Source: Phytophthora sp. 'mugwort' (lineage: Eukaryota > Oomycota > Peronosporomycetes > Peronosporales > Peronosporaceae). Taken from it: a DNA stretch of 64,000 nucleotides. A program made the position numbers and the translations under genes. Below the pieces are notes generated by a model. It did no database searches, was not told the origin of the DNA, and saw nothing but the letters and a program-made list of their open reading frames with translations. This document shows positions 1 through 11,239 of this stretch, piece after piece (positions within the stretch are counted from its first letter, which is position 1; every line of letters begins with the position of its first letter). The stretch spans positions 3,596,001-3,660,000 of the forward strand of contig JAUCEF010000011.1 in assembly GCA_033558025.1 (NCBI GenBank), written 5' to 3'.

Positions 1-2630
1 GCTCTCAACGCTCTAAAGGCAGCCCGTCGACTCCATCCAGTCGTCGTCTTGAGCCCATTACAGTGCCACTTGTGATGCCATCCACAAACGCAGAAGCAGC
101 TCGTTCTCCGACGTCATCCTTGGCTTTATTTGAGAGTCCAGCGACGGCCACCAAGCGGATACAAGAGCGTCTGGAAGAAGCTCTGGGCAAGAGCGATGAT
201 GAGGATTCCGACGTCTCGACCACCAGCTCGTCTCTTAAGAGAAAACGCCAGATGACTGGTACTCTGGAGAGTACTGTATCAATGCCTACCACTGTACAGG
301 AAGCAAGAATGGTCATGAAAGAGGAGCGATCTACTGGGACGTTGAAGACCGAAGCTACTGACCAGGCAAAGTCTTCGGTACCTTCTTCTCCAGTCCCTGT
401 GAGATCAGGTGATAAAGACTCAGTAGAAGCGCAATCGTCTGAAGATGAGGACACAACAGTTTCAATGAAGGAGAGGCGTCAAGAGGACCATTCTGATGAC
501 ATCAACAGTGAACGTGGAGAGCAACCGCAAACAATTGACGAAGCTTTGAAGCTGGAGATCCCGAAGTCGCCATCCGCCAGCGTTCTGATCCCGTCATCAT
601 CGAGTGTTGGAGCTGGCAACTTAATGCTTGAGCATATTCCAAGCGAAGATGAAGATGCCGCTGGATCTGCGACGCCTAATGTCGATGCAACACCAAGAAC
701 TCCAAGGGGTGGCAAGGGACTTAGCAAGAAGAAGAAGAAGAATAAAAGCAAGCGGGAACGTTCCTTGAAACGAGACAACAGCGAAGAAGAAGAAGAAGGA
801 GGCAATGAAGCTAAATGGGTTCAATGCGATAGCTGCAAGAAGTGGCGCACAGTGCCGAGAGATTTCAATCTGGATGCGATGCCCAAGCATTGGTACTGCA
901 GCATGAACACGTGGGACGACCGCTTTGCGTCCTGCGCTGTTGCTGAAGAAGTATTGAAGGCGAATCCGTCCCCCCAAGCAGTTAAAAAGCGGACGAAACT
1001 CAAGGGAAAATCCAAATCGACCGCGTCTAGTACAGGAGACGATGGCGGCTATTCTTCATGTGGATCAGGTTCCTTGAAACGATCCGGTGGGTCTTTGAAA
1101 GGTTCAGGTACAGACATGACGACATTGGAAGAGAAAGACAAGAGTTCGAGACCGAAAACCAAGGACAAAGTCTCCAAGAAACGCAAGATGACGAAGCAAC
1201 TGAAGGAGAAATATCGCGAGGTCAAATGGGTCCAATGTGAGAGCACACAATGTGGCAAGTGGCGTGTCGTCCCAGCCTCAATTAACTTTGATCGGCTGCC
1301 TGCTGTGTGGTATTGTCATCTCAATACGTGGGCTCCAGAGCTGGCAAAATGCAGTGCACCGAATCCTCCAGAGGTTGATACATTCCTATTGAAACAAGCC
1401 AAGAAGGAAGGTCGTCCGTCCAAGAAAGCACGAGCTTCCTCGTCCTCTAACGACGCGGCACCTGCAGCATCCGTGTCGGTTGTCACGGGTGGCGCTGTCA
1501 TGACTCCAACATCTTCAGCTACTGACTTAACTAGTCTTGGCAAAGCGAAACACGGGAAATGGTCCAAGATTACAGCGTCTGGGACAGGAAGCGGCGTGTT
1601 AACGCTCAGCAGCAACGCAGAAGCAGCGAACAACAGCAACAACCACCACACAGATGCAAGTCATCACACTACCAAAGGAAGAGGAGGAGGACGGTCGTCG
1701 CATACGAGTGGAAATATTACCATAAGTGGCATTAAGAAGACAGTTCTGGAGTGGGCTCAGTGTGAAAAGTGCAACAAGTGGCGCAAACTGCCACAACACA
1801 TTAAATCCTCCACGTTACCTGATAAATGGTACTGCTCAATGAATCACTGGGATCCGTCTCATGCCAAGTGCAGCGTGCCAGAAGAAGCAGATCAAGAGCC
1901 ATTAGCTTTGCCACCTCATCCTGGTTCGCAGTGGCACAAAGGCGGAGGTCATAAAGGTCAACGAACAAGACGAGGCAAACTCAGCTACTCGGAGCTGCTC
2001 TATGGCAGCACGGGACAACTACGCAAGGCATACACACCCGAATCTTCGACTCTATCGTTTGATTATGAAGGCACAACGTACCACCGTGACGACCAGTATA
2101 AACATAGCAGCATGTATGTGTCTCCAGCGGCGATGGCGGCAGCAGCTACGATGGCAGGATGGGGCGGCAGTGAGCGAGTAAATCGAGAAACAAACTGCTG
2201 CTCTGTAGCGATCGAGGGCAAAGTAAACGCGCTGGTAGCAGCGTCTCCTCTCCAGACGAGTGTCGATCACGTGGCTGCATTGGTACTGGAAAGCATGGAT
2301 CTGCGTCGTCGTCGCAGTGTTTCCGAGCTTTTCGACGCTATCAACTCAGGGTCCGAGACAGCAGCAAGTGGACTCGCATCTCTGGCTGTTGTCACGGCTG
2401 CTTTGGGTCAGTTGGAGCATCGTGGGTTAGTGGAAAAGGTGGACGAGTTTTCAGACGAAGAGGAAACAGCCGAGTCGGATCAGAAGCGAAGGAGAACAGA
2501 CTCGCTCGTTGCCGGCGCGTTCTCCCTCCCTACGCACTACCGCAAAGTACCAACACGGCCATTGAAGGCTTCCAAATGCTGGAAATTTGGTACCAACGTC
2601 GTGGCGCTGTCTCCAGTAAAGGATTCTTAA
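1..2630 (+). CDS. Triple CW-type zinc-finger protein (5' end outside window)
   Basis: The frame is open from the window edge, so the start codon probably lies upstream; the first ATG inside the window is at 75. Three CW zinc fingers are visible at about 813-945, 1221-1366 and 1747-1880. Each has the W-x-Q-C-x2-C...KWR...P...WYC..N.W.....C pattern; the middle one has an extra residue in its first Cys pair (CESTQC). CW domains in other eukaryotes read histone H3K4 methylation, so a nuclear chromatin role is likely by family knowledge. Between the fingers lie acidic/Ser-rich stretches and a poly-Lys run near 727-765 that resembles a nuclear localisation signal. The C-terminal part (about 2220-2450) has a helical stretch that could be a winged-helix-like fold; that is a guess. 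The gene converges on the beta-propeller gene, with stop codons 119 bp apart. Other chromatin domains may lie upstream of the window. Confidence 0.85.
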   Translation, partial: SQRSKGSPSTPSSRRLEPITVPLVMPSTNAEAARSPTSSLALFESPATATKRIQERLEEALGKSDDEDSDVSTTSSSLKRKRQMTGTLESTVSMPTTVQEARMVMKEERSTGTLKTEATDQAKSSVPSSPVPVRSGDKDSVEAQSSEDEDTTVSMKERRQEDHSDDINSERGEQPQTIDEALKLEIPKSPSASVLIPSSSSVGAGNLMLEHIPSEDEDAAGSATPNVDATPRTPRGGKGLSKKKKKNKSKRERSLKRDNSEEEEEGGNEAKWVQCDSCKKWRTVPRDFNLDAMPKHWYCSMNTWDDRFASCAVAEEVLKANPSPQAVKKRTKLKGKSKSTASSTGDDGGYSSCGSGSLKRSGGSLKGSGTDMTTLEEKDKSSRPKTKDKVSKKRKMTKQLKEKYREVKWVQCESTQCGKWRVVPASINFDRLPAVWYCHLNTWAPELAKCSAPNPPEVDTFLLKQAKKEGRPSKKARASSSSNDAAPAASVSVVTGGAVMTPTSSATDLTSLGKAKHGKWSKITASGTGSGVLTLSSNAEAANNSNNHHTDASHHTTKGRGGGRSSHTSGNITISGIKKTVLEWAQCEKCNKWRKLPQHIKSSTLPDKWYCSMNHWDPSHAKCSVPEEADQEPLALPPHPGSQWHKGGGHKGQRTRRGKLSYSELLYGSTGQLRKAYTPESSTLSFDYEGTTYHRDDQYKHSSMYVSPAAMAAAATMAGWGGSERVNRETNCCSVAIEGKVNALVAASPLQTSVDHVAALVLESMDLRRRRSVSELFDAINSGSETAASGLASLAVVTAALGQLEHRGLVEKVDEFSDEEETAESDQKRRRTDSLVAGAFSLPTHYRKVPTRPLKASKCWKFGTNVVALSPVKDS

Positions 2631-2749
2631 GAGTACTAGCGCTTTTCCTCATGAAGAAGGGACTAAATCGAACTGTAAGTGCATTATTCTCTCGTTGTGG
2701 GTGCTGATAACGTTGTTGCCACTTCTTACTGACAGGATTAAGCAGTACT

Positions 2750-5378
2750 TTACCATGCTCCTCCATTTGACATGATCTTTAAGAGCTCACGACGTTTACG
2801 ATGCAGTTTTGTTTCTTTGTCTGCGATCATTAGTGGATCGAGATCACGACAGAAGAGCGCGAAGAACGTCTTTGTATCGGGGACGAGCGGCTCGAGCATT
2901 GCTGAGGCTGCACGTTGATGTGGCTCAAGCTCTTTGGTTGGAATTGAGGCGAAAGACGTGGAGCTTCGAACTACTGGAGACTGTAAAGGAGACGGAGAGC
3001 TGGTGATAAATTTCTTGACTCGTTGAACTGACGACGGGAACTCTTCAGCCATTCGCAAGAACATGTCTTCAAGGAGATCAACTGAGGTGGTTAAAGCTGT
3101 GATGGGAGGACCTCCAACAGCTTCGGATGAGAGGAAGAACTGCTTGATACTTGAGTTCTTCTACACAGAGGAAAAGAGTAAGTGAAATTGACTGATGAAG
3201 TGCAAGAAGTCATGAGAACATGGACGTACCAGCTCTTCTGGATGTTGCTCAAGTATTTCTGTGAAGAAGGGGAACAAGACCGGCAAGATGTCGCGCCAGT
3301 TGTAGAGATTCAAGGTTGTACCAGCGACAGCGAGAGCCTCCAAGTTGCCAACGATATTCGTGATATTCCAACAATATTCTGCTAGTGAAGACGTTGCAGT
3401 CTGTTTCATAACAGACGAAGGAGTCGTCCACGTTGTTTGCAAGCTACCGATGGCTTCAGCTGTTCGGACATTAAAGAAAATGACCATCCCGCTCGAGTAT
3501 TCGACTAGTGCCACTGGAATATCTGCTGTTGCTGTGGAGAGTACGAGGTTTATCATCGACACTGCAGGTTGTGAACATGTTTGATGCGTACTGGTCGATG
3601 GAATTGCAGGCAGAGATTTCACTCGCATCAGTACCGGCTTACCACGGTCTCTCACGTCGAAGAAATAGAGAATTTGTTGCAATTTTGAGAGTGCAACGAC
3701 GTATTTCTCCTGACAGAAGATGACGTTGCTGATCTCATCTGAAGATCCTGATGGACGCTCCTTTTGGTCGCTGGTTTTGTCTTCAAGTGGCGCGAGAAAC
3801 GCGTAGTCGACGTCTTGCAGCACATCCCACACGACAAGTGAACCATCTTGACATCCGACGACTAGGTACTGCGTTGTGAGATCTAGTGCTGAAGTTGTGA
3901 TGCTGGTCAAGTGTTCCCATGATTTCGATGGAGTTAGGAGGACACAAGACGAGCTGCTGGTGCTACCGCCTGTGGATGGGAGCAGATACTTCAGCACTTT
4001 GAACTGGTAGCATACTAGCAATGCGTAAGCGGTAGGCGCACGTCGTGTCTGTGGACGGCTGGGAGCTGGCGCTACTAGAAACTGCACTGTTGGGTCGCAC
4101 TTTGCGTTGAAGAATGGAGAGCGTGTTGGCTCGAGATCGACGTGAAATGTCGGCGATAACAACAGGAACGGCTCAAGTTTAATTTGATCGGTTTCATCTC
4201 GTCGAAGAGTGTATAAGGCGATGCTCGTGGAGCTTCTGGACGTGACTGCGAGATAGTTGGAATCTGGAGACAGCACAATACACGACACGGACAGTGGCGG
4301 GTTCACCACAGCGACAAATTGACAGGAAAATTTGAGCGCAGTCGGTTGTGACGTGTCGCTTGTGAAGGAGTAAATACTCACACATTCACGGATTTGGGGT
4401 ACTGAAAGCTTGACATCTGCGTTAGCAAGCTCAGGTTTTGAGGTCTCTACGAGATGAACAGCCAGACAGCAGCTATCATCTCGTGTTAGTTGCAATGTAC
4501 TGAGCTGCTTGATCGTTAACGTCGTGGTCGAGTCTGCAGGAGTTGGAGCGTCGACTGGAAACGTGAGTGGGAAATCTCCCAACACTTTGACGTCATCGTC
4601 TGCTGTGCTTATGATTCGTATGATTTCTGCTGACTCGCTGCTTATTCCGACTATCACGACGGGTATTAGACAGTGAGATGCTAACCCCACGACGTTCGAA
4701 GCCTTGTCGAGTCGAAATGACCACGTTGGCTCGCAGGACCGACTTGTAGCGACGTCATAGTCGTTTTTTTCGTCATAAACGCTCTGATTCGACTTTGAAG
4801 AGCCAATTGCGTCTCTATTCGAGACATTTTCGACTTGACATCGAGTGCTTTGTGTCGAAATGAGCTCCCATGCTGCGTTTAAGACGTTTTGATCGATAAT
4901 CTTTTTAATACGACGATATGGTTGAGGCAGCTGAGCGAAGAGCAGATCCGGGTTCATGTGGTCGGCAGGAGCCTTCAGCGATATCCAGCGAAGAAATTTC
5001 GTGGCTGCTACAGCTCCAGTCGGTACTTGGAATTGATACAGTAGCAGTCGAGTTTCTGCTCTGTTAAGAGCCACACAATTTGCCTCTAAGACGTTGAAAA
5101 AAACAGTCGAGGGAATTAATCCTTGTTGTGTACTGCTTAAGTCGTCAAGTACCTCCTAGAATGGCCAAGTAGTTAATATATTAAGTGTATGAGAGAGCAG
5201 GAAGTGGCAGGCGCTACCTTCCATGTTGCGTCCCATTGCGCTTGGTTATGGACGCAAACCGCTCTGCAGATTTAGAAACAGGATAAAAAACATTGAAGAT
5301 TTTACATGAGAGAAGGATTTTGTATAAAGACACTGACCGAATGTGTTGCCTTAGCGACTGCAATCGTTCCCCCTCCAT
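2750..5378 (-). CDS. Beta-propeller (WD40-like) protein, four exons
   Basis: I read four exons: 5378-5338, 5263-5218, 5155-3230 and 3160-2750, giving 807 aa. All three introns (5337-5264, 5217-5156, 3229-3161) are GT...AG and keep the frame; the last is 69 bp, starts GTACGT and contains the stop that would otherwise end exon 3. The two first exons are only 41 and 46 nt. The N-terminal region contains LPQPYRRIKKIIDQNVLNAAWEL-like helices, followed by several degenerate WD-like blades (for example LVVGCQDGSLVVWDVL and VVALSKLQQILYFFDV). This layout recalls the WDR93 type of flagellar protein, but I recognise that only weakly and leave the symbol empty. A role in the zoospore flagellum would fit if the resemblance is real; otherwise it is an uncharacterised beta-propeller scaffold. 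It converges on the CW gene and is divergent from the gene at 5543. Confidence 0.75.
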
Positions 5379-5542
5379 GGCAGATAAAGTGACGCAAAGG
5401 AAGCGACGGTGAGCGACCCCACGACTAGTTGCGCCCTGAGAAGCTGTCAAGTGTTTTTTTTTTTCGCTTATAGATGCGAGTTGTGACTTTATTTTTAGCT
5501 TTTGCCAGTTCTAGAAAAGTGGAAATTGACGAGTTTTAAACG

Positions 5543-8500
5543 ATGATTCCTGTAGCCACGAAGACATCGAGGCCTCATACGTTCGGGCGCTCGTCCAATG
5601 TGTGGCAGTATCTGGACTTGGTTCATGACCGCAACACCCCAACGAAGTCAAACGAACGGACCTTGCCAGCATTCTCCGAGTCCAATGACAGCGACGACAG
5701 TGAAGATGAAAAAGAAGAATTGCCACAAGTATCAACAACTGGAAAAGGGCGAAAAAATAACGAAGACTTGAAAAAATCTAAAAAATATGAAACGAAGGAG
5801 TTCGAAAGTGAAAATAATGGCAAACGACAGAGCAGAACACACAAAAGTTCGTCTTCCTTCATACCTGGCACAACGAGTGTACCGGATCTACATGATCCTG
5901 CAAGACTTCGCGAGCAACAAAGCAGCCGAAAGACACTTGCACTCTCAACGTCGTCTCCGTCGACACTGATCGGTGCAGGACTGCGAGTGGTTGGAGAATC
6001 AAGCTTCAATTCGGCTGAAATCATGAAAAGACTTCACGCTTTAGGGACTTGTGCGTCCACTTCGATGATCCCCTCGGTATATCCCAGTCATGGAATGGAC
6101 GGATCAATTCCAGCTCAAAGTTTGCCAGTAACTCAAGCCAGTGGATCGATATCGACTCCAATAACTCTAGCTTCTCCTGGTGCAATAGCCTCAACAATCC
6201 CTGTATCTGACGCTGAGAAGCTTCGCAATGCGTTCAACTCCCAGAGCACGAGGTTGTCGTACGGCTGTAGCGTGGCGCTTGAGTTGTTTAACGGTCATCT
6301 CATGATGGTGAGCAGTCCAGACGGCCACGTTCGTGTCCAGTCGCTCGAGAAGCTGCAATTGCCTCAAGTCAAAGGCTACAAGGACCGCGTTATCCTGACA
6401 TTGCTAGATCTCGCCGATGTTCGAAGTGCAGGCTCGATCCGCTATGGCGATTCCGTCTGGTTGCAACTCAGTGTCGGTCCGGGTGATGTTTCATGGGAAC
6501 AGGGTGGAGTTCTTGGCGCCAAAGTACGTGAAGCACCTCAGCTTAAAGCTCTCGGTCTGCTTGATGACGATGCCATCCGCAATGATGTACAAGCCCCCGC
6601 CGCTGTTGGATATCCAGTCCCCGTTACTGCTTATCTTCCAAAGGTTTGTACACCCAAACGTTGTACATTAAAAAATGTCGGATAAAAAGACGGTTAAGCT
6701 AATTATTTTTTTGTACTTAAAGGGCCGAGATGACGGAGATATGCAAGTGGATGAAATCCAATCCCGATTACGGAATAAAAGCGCCAAAATGCTTGGCAAG
6801 TGGATTATTCGCTCCGCTGTATGCCAACGACGCAAACAAAAAGACGTACGTGACATTTCCCAATAGTGTAGATATGAACTCGAGGTTTTAATTCTTCTAT
6901 TGCTTTTTGTATGTGTGTCTCTAGAATTTTGTTTACAATAACGATGAAGTTTATCTGGAGCAAGATTGGTTTTATCTCGGTGCTGATTCCGATGCCGGTG
7001 AAGCGGTTTTACGTCAATTGCCACCTGCCATTGTCGGGAAAGATATAAAACCAGGTGAATATGTTGTGGAACGGAGAGGAGCGTGGAAACTTCGTTTGTT
7101 GGATTCAAGTAGCGGCAGTGCTGGACTTTCACTGGCTCAGCAACAAATGGAGCGTCTTCTTCTTCGAGCGAAATCGCAACTAAAACAGTCGCAACGAATG
7201 CGAGCAGGGCAAACCAAGACGTATGGTCCTAACCTTCGAGGTGGTACGGGATTTACAGCGCAACTTCGAGCTCAAGTGGCGGCATCTACACGTCAAACTG
7301 AAAGTCGCTATCTCGATCGTCAAGAGTGGCGACTACAGCGAATTGAGCGACATTTTAGTGAAAAAGCTCGTAGTATGAATGTGGAAATTGGATTTGATGA
7401 GTCAGCAACAGTTAAGAGACAAGATGACAGTCGTCCGACCAATGAACACGTCACTGTTGCTGCTGTGGATGGTCCAGAAAGACAAGAAGTCGTAGCTGAG
7501 ATGAGGGACGTTACACGTGCGTTGACACCAGGCTCTTCAACGAGCTGTGCGTTGTGTCATTCGTCCTCTATCGGCTACAATTTGTGCTGCCAGTTCCACG
7601 ACGTCATTGAAATGCTCGAGCAAGAGCGAGTGGCTGAGAGTGTAGACAAGAGCAATACTGGCTTGCACAATGCCGCACCACTTCATGTAGTTACTCCACG
7701 AACAAGACGAAGAGCACGAAGTAAAGCTGGTCGTACTACTAGATCTGATAATGCAAGGACGACAAGGACACCAGGCAACATTGAGAGCGGTGCAAAAGAT
7801 ACTGGACGTCATGGAGGACTCGAGTCATTGACTGGTACAAGAGGCACAACCCCATTGACAGCTCATAACACGAGTACCAATGCACTTGCTCTGAATGAAC
7901 GAGTGTTACAACTCTTTGTGAAGGAGGACGCAGCGATTGTGGGACTTCTCAAGTACAAGGAGAAAGAGGAAGCTCGTGCTTTGTATGAACAACCTTTAAA
8001 CCGTACAGTGCTCTCACCTGTAGCATCTCATATTCGTGACCGCTTCAAGCACGTTGGTCTCTTTGTACAAATGCATCGACAACAACAACAAACACAACAG
8101 GATGGAATCAGTGGACATTATCAGAAGCTGCACGCGGATTTGTACTCAACTGGTAAGCGCCAGAGCGTTGAAGAGATCGATGATGGCTCGGACTACGACT
8201 CAGGAGACGACTGTACAGACTCAGAGAGCACTGCTGATGGTCATCAGGCCCCAGTACAGCCTTTAAGTATCCAGTTAGTGGAGGAATTGAGAACGGAGAG
8301 CGACGAGAGTGGTGTAGTGGATCCAGAACGGTTGTTCCCCACGTCTCAAGAGCTGGAGCAACTCACACCCGTGGACACAAAGGCGGCTTTGGCACTTTAT
8401 GTTCAAAACCGCAGTGCTCTGGCAGAAATGCTGGATGGTTATGCCGAATTGGCAGAGACTCAGATGATCCCTAGTCTCGAAACTTCACTGAGCTCTCGTA

Positions 8501-8748
8501 ATCGTGGAGCTTTAATGGAGACGCTGGATTTCATCGCGCGATCTTCCGAGTTTGTCTGTGCTCGTCGAGTGCAAGTCTTTGTGGTGAAACTTTTGCATGC
8601 TGTGGCGGAGAGCGGTGTTGGCGACTTTACGAGTTCCCACAAGGAGTTTGAGGAACTCATGGCAGAACTAAAAGGTGCTATCAACTTTATTCGCTTCTTC
8701 TTGCAGACTAGAGCGTCACGTTCAAAGAACAAGAACAAAGGACAGTGA
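5543..8748 (+). CDS. Large conserved-looking protein of unknown function, three exons
   Basis: Exons 5543-6643, 6723-6845 and 6925-8748 join in phase 0 and encode 1,015 aa; both introns (79 bp each) are GT...AG, the second starting GTACGT. The first 170 residues are acidic and low-complexity. A folded region around residues 225-480 runs across both introns and includes YGDSVWLQL, LRNKSAKMLGKWIIR and LEQDWFYLG, a beta-rich pattern that loosely resembles MIR-type beta-trefoil repeats. A Cys-rich stretch follows (CALCHSSSIGYNLCCQFH, near 7546-7602), then a disordered region with acidic runs. The C-terminal 200 residues look alpha-helical. I do not recognise the family. Its start lies 164 bp from the divergent beta-propeller gene, so the two may share a promoter region. 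It converges on the methyltransferase gene, with stop codons 7 bp apart. Confidence 0.75.
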
Positions 8749-8755
8749 AATGGGT

Positions 8756-10051
8756 TTACTCTGTTTTTAAACTCTGAGTGAGTCGGAAAAGGTCGACATG
8801 ACCGAGTGAGGCAAGTTTCTCCACGTGCCACTGCGTCCATCGACACGACGAGGAATTGATGGTAATGCTACAATCTGTTGCAGGTTTAAACGTTCCCGAG
8901 ACGAGAGCGTCGAGCCTTGCAGCTGCAGCTTTTCCGCGGCGTTTATGGGCCAAAAACACGTGCAGATCAGTGCTCGCTTCATCGTCTTGTATCAAAGTTT
9001 CGAGCGTACCGAGAAAAGCTTCGTGTGCTACCCAATTGTACAGCACATCGGCTGCAAATACTATACGAACGCCAGCGTGACGCAAGCTACTGGGCAACAC
9101 GACGCCCCACTCAAGGGGAAGCACCAATGTGGACGAAGCTGCGCCATTCCGGTCGATATTGGCTTGCAGTCGTTCCGTGCAGTCGGATTTTTCCGTCAAG
9201 ATAATTGTCACTTGATCTTCTGAAGACTGGAAATGTTTGATTAGTACAGCTGCCAAGAGTCCACAGCCCGAGCCTAGTTCAAGCATGACATGTTTCTTCT
9301 TGGTCTCACTCTTTTTTTCGTCTTGCTCTGAAGGATGGAACGGTTGGATTCCCGCTTGAACCACAGCAAAACTAAACAAAATAGAGGCATCCCAGACATG
9401 GGAGCCCATAGCGTCCCCATAATTTTCCTCAATGACTACAAGTTCGTTGTCAGCGGTACGAAAAAGACGTTGGCAGCTCGTACTCATGCAGATAATCTCA
9501 CTACCGCCAACTTGAAGCTCGACTTGCAGTGGTAACACGAGCACATTTGGACTCAACCACGTAGAGTTCACACAAAACGTCTGCAGGTTTCGATTGGGAG
9601 AAGTTGCTTCTGTTTGCTTCATCTGGATCACGAGAGTGATTTGAACGTCATTTGAAAACCTGTGGTCGGAATTGTGGAGCGAAGCCCAGAAAATCCACTT
9701 GGTTTGCTGTTGTCTGGTGCTGTCGGATGGGAACTTCTCTTGGAGTTTTAGTACGACTTGTCCTTGATCCTTGCGGTTGACTGGCTTGGTATCGACAGAA
9801 GATGATGAAGTGGCGAGAGACACGTCGATCCCGCTCAAATTCCTCTCGACCACCGGTTGTTGCCCCACTTCATCCACGAGATCAACGACAAGACGGAATT
9901 TCTGGCCAATTTGGACTCGCACGGGCAGTCCAAAGCGAAGTCGAAGACGGAGAAACTGGAGAGCGGTCGGGATTTCTTCTTGCAACTTGTGCAGCTTGTC
10001 CGAGTCGAAGCGAAAGAATGGGAACGCGTCTCTCAGCGCCATCGTCGCCAT
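8756..10051 (-). CDS. METTL-type (family 16) protein methyltransferase
   Basis: A Rossmann-fold SAM-dependent methyltransferase. Motif I is LELGSGCGLLAAVLIKHF, the acidic residue ending beta2 is in IILTEKSD, and the post-II region has the VFAADVLYN pattern typical of the METTL21/METTL22 lysine methyltransferases. I chose the ATG at 10051 (431 aa) because the protein looks conserved from MATMALRDAFPFF onward; an in-frame ATG at 10150 would add 33 residues but would overlap the first exon of the divergent gene. The N-terminal 200 residues are beta-rich and have no clear domain, as in METTL22-like proteins. Substrate unknown. The family methylates lysines on non-histone proteins such as chaperones and ribosomal factors. 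Confidence 0.8.
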   Translation of the reverse strand: MATMALRDAFPFFRFDSDKLHKLQEEIPTALQFLRLRLRFGLPVRVQIGQKFRLVVDLVDEVGQQPVVERNLSGIDVSLATSSSSVDTKPVNRKDQGQVVLKLQEKFPSDSTRQQQTKWIFWASLHNSDHRFSNDVQITLVIQMKQTEATSPNRNLQTFCVNSTWLSPNVLVLPLQVELQVGGSEIICMSTSCQRLFRTADNELVVIEENYGDAMGSHVWDASILFSFAVVQAGIQPFHPSEQDEKKSETKKKHVMLELGSGCGLLAAVLIKHFQSSEDQVTIILTEKSDCTERLQANIDRNGAASSTLVLPLEWGVVLPSSLRHAGVRIVFAADVLYNWVAHEAFLGTLETLIQDDEASTDLHVFLAHKRRGKAAAARLDALVSGTFKPATDCSITINSSSCRWTQWHVEKLASLGHVDLFRLTQSLKTE

Positions 10052-10125
10052 CGTAATACGAAAAAAAAAAATCCAAATCCGACGCGTCCGTTCACTCGAG
10101 AAATAGATTTTTTTACTGAGGAAAA

Positions 10126-10985
10126 ATGCCAACGCCACGGATTCTGCCACTGCCGCTTCATCCTCGCAGAGCGCAACAACTTTTCCAGGTTATAAAGCTT
10201 AAGTTCGAGGAATTTCTGTTCGTCAACTGGTTCTGACTAGTACCCGACAGGACGTGCTGCTCACGGATAACGAATTAACGCCGCAGATTTCGAATAAATC
10301 CCTTCAACGTCGTCTGCTCGAGCTCCAGGTACGGATTTATTACCGAAAAAATCCAAAGTTTACAGTGTGATGGGGGATTTATGGTTTGGAACAGAGACTC
10401 AATCTGAGCGGCATCCAGGAAGCCAAGCGCGGGACTCGATTCCAGCGCATTCGAGCGGGGGCAGACTTAAGTCCACACGTCGAAACGGAGGAGACGACGC
10501 TCCGACTAGTCAAGGATGGCTCGGAACTTGTCATGGCAACGGACACGCGTGTTGAAACCTCCTCGGTTCGATTGCTTGATATCAATGGGATTGTGCTGTA
10601 TACGACGCCATTACATAGTTTTTCGCTTCAAATTGATAGCCACAATGACGGAGGAAGCAACAACGACGCAACTGCGGAGAGTGATGACATTTTCGTTGCC
10701 CCTAGTGCTGACACGTTAACTCGCTGGATAGTAGCGCTCACTTGTGGCGTCAACGCGTTCCAACAGCAAGAGTCATCACAAAGGGATTTCCCTGATGCTA
10801 AACAGGCAGATCTCGTATGGCAGGCTCTTCGTCTTCGTATCTTTGAATTAGCAGACATTGTGGCCATCTCGACAGCAGTTGAACATGTAACAAGAAGCAT
10901 TCCAGACCACGAGTATCAGCAATCGGAAGCTCTGCGACGGCGTGTGCAGTTTCTACGGTGTGATGTCGCTGCTCAAAGTTCTTGA
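10126..10985 (+). CDS. Small protein with PH-like region, three exons
   Basis: Exons 10126-10188, 10251-10328 and 10395-10985 join in phase 0 and give 243 aa. The first intron has an unusual donor (GTTATA); the second begins GTACGG. Residues around 50-170 have the beta-strand pattern of a pleckstrin-homology domain and end in a helix with the characteristic Trp (DTLTRWIVALTCGV). The last 70 residues are helical. PH domains bind phosphoinositides or proteins, so membrane association is possible but not shown. The ATG is 74 bp from the ATG of the divergent methyltransferase gene, which suggests a shared promoter. Exon 1 is the least certain part, because it rests only on phase and splice sites. 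Confidence 0.6.
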
Positions 10986-11239
10986 AAACATTGTAACACG
11001 GAAGCTCAAATTCCACAATACACAAACTCGGTTTTCTGCGTTAGGCAGAATGTTGCCTTTTAATTGCCACCATGACAGTCAAACTGCCTACTTAACGTAG
11101 CATCGAGTGCGTATTCGTCTTTAACCGAGTGACGGTAGGAGCATTCAAATATACAGTATTGATACATTTCGTAAGCCGTCTTAACACTGTCCTAGTGGCC
11201 TATCATCAATCTTTCAGTTGCATAATGTCTCCAATTTCC

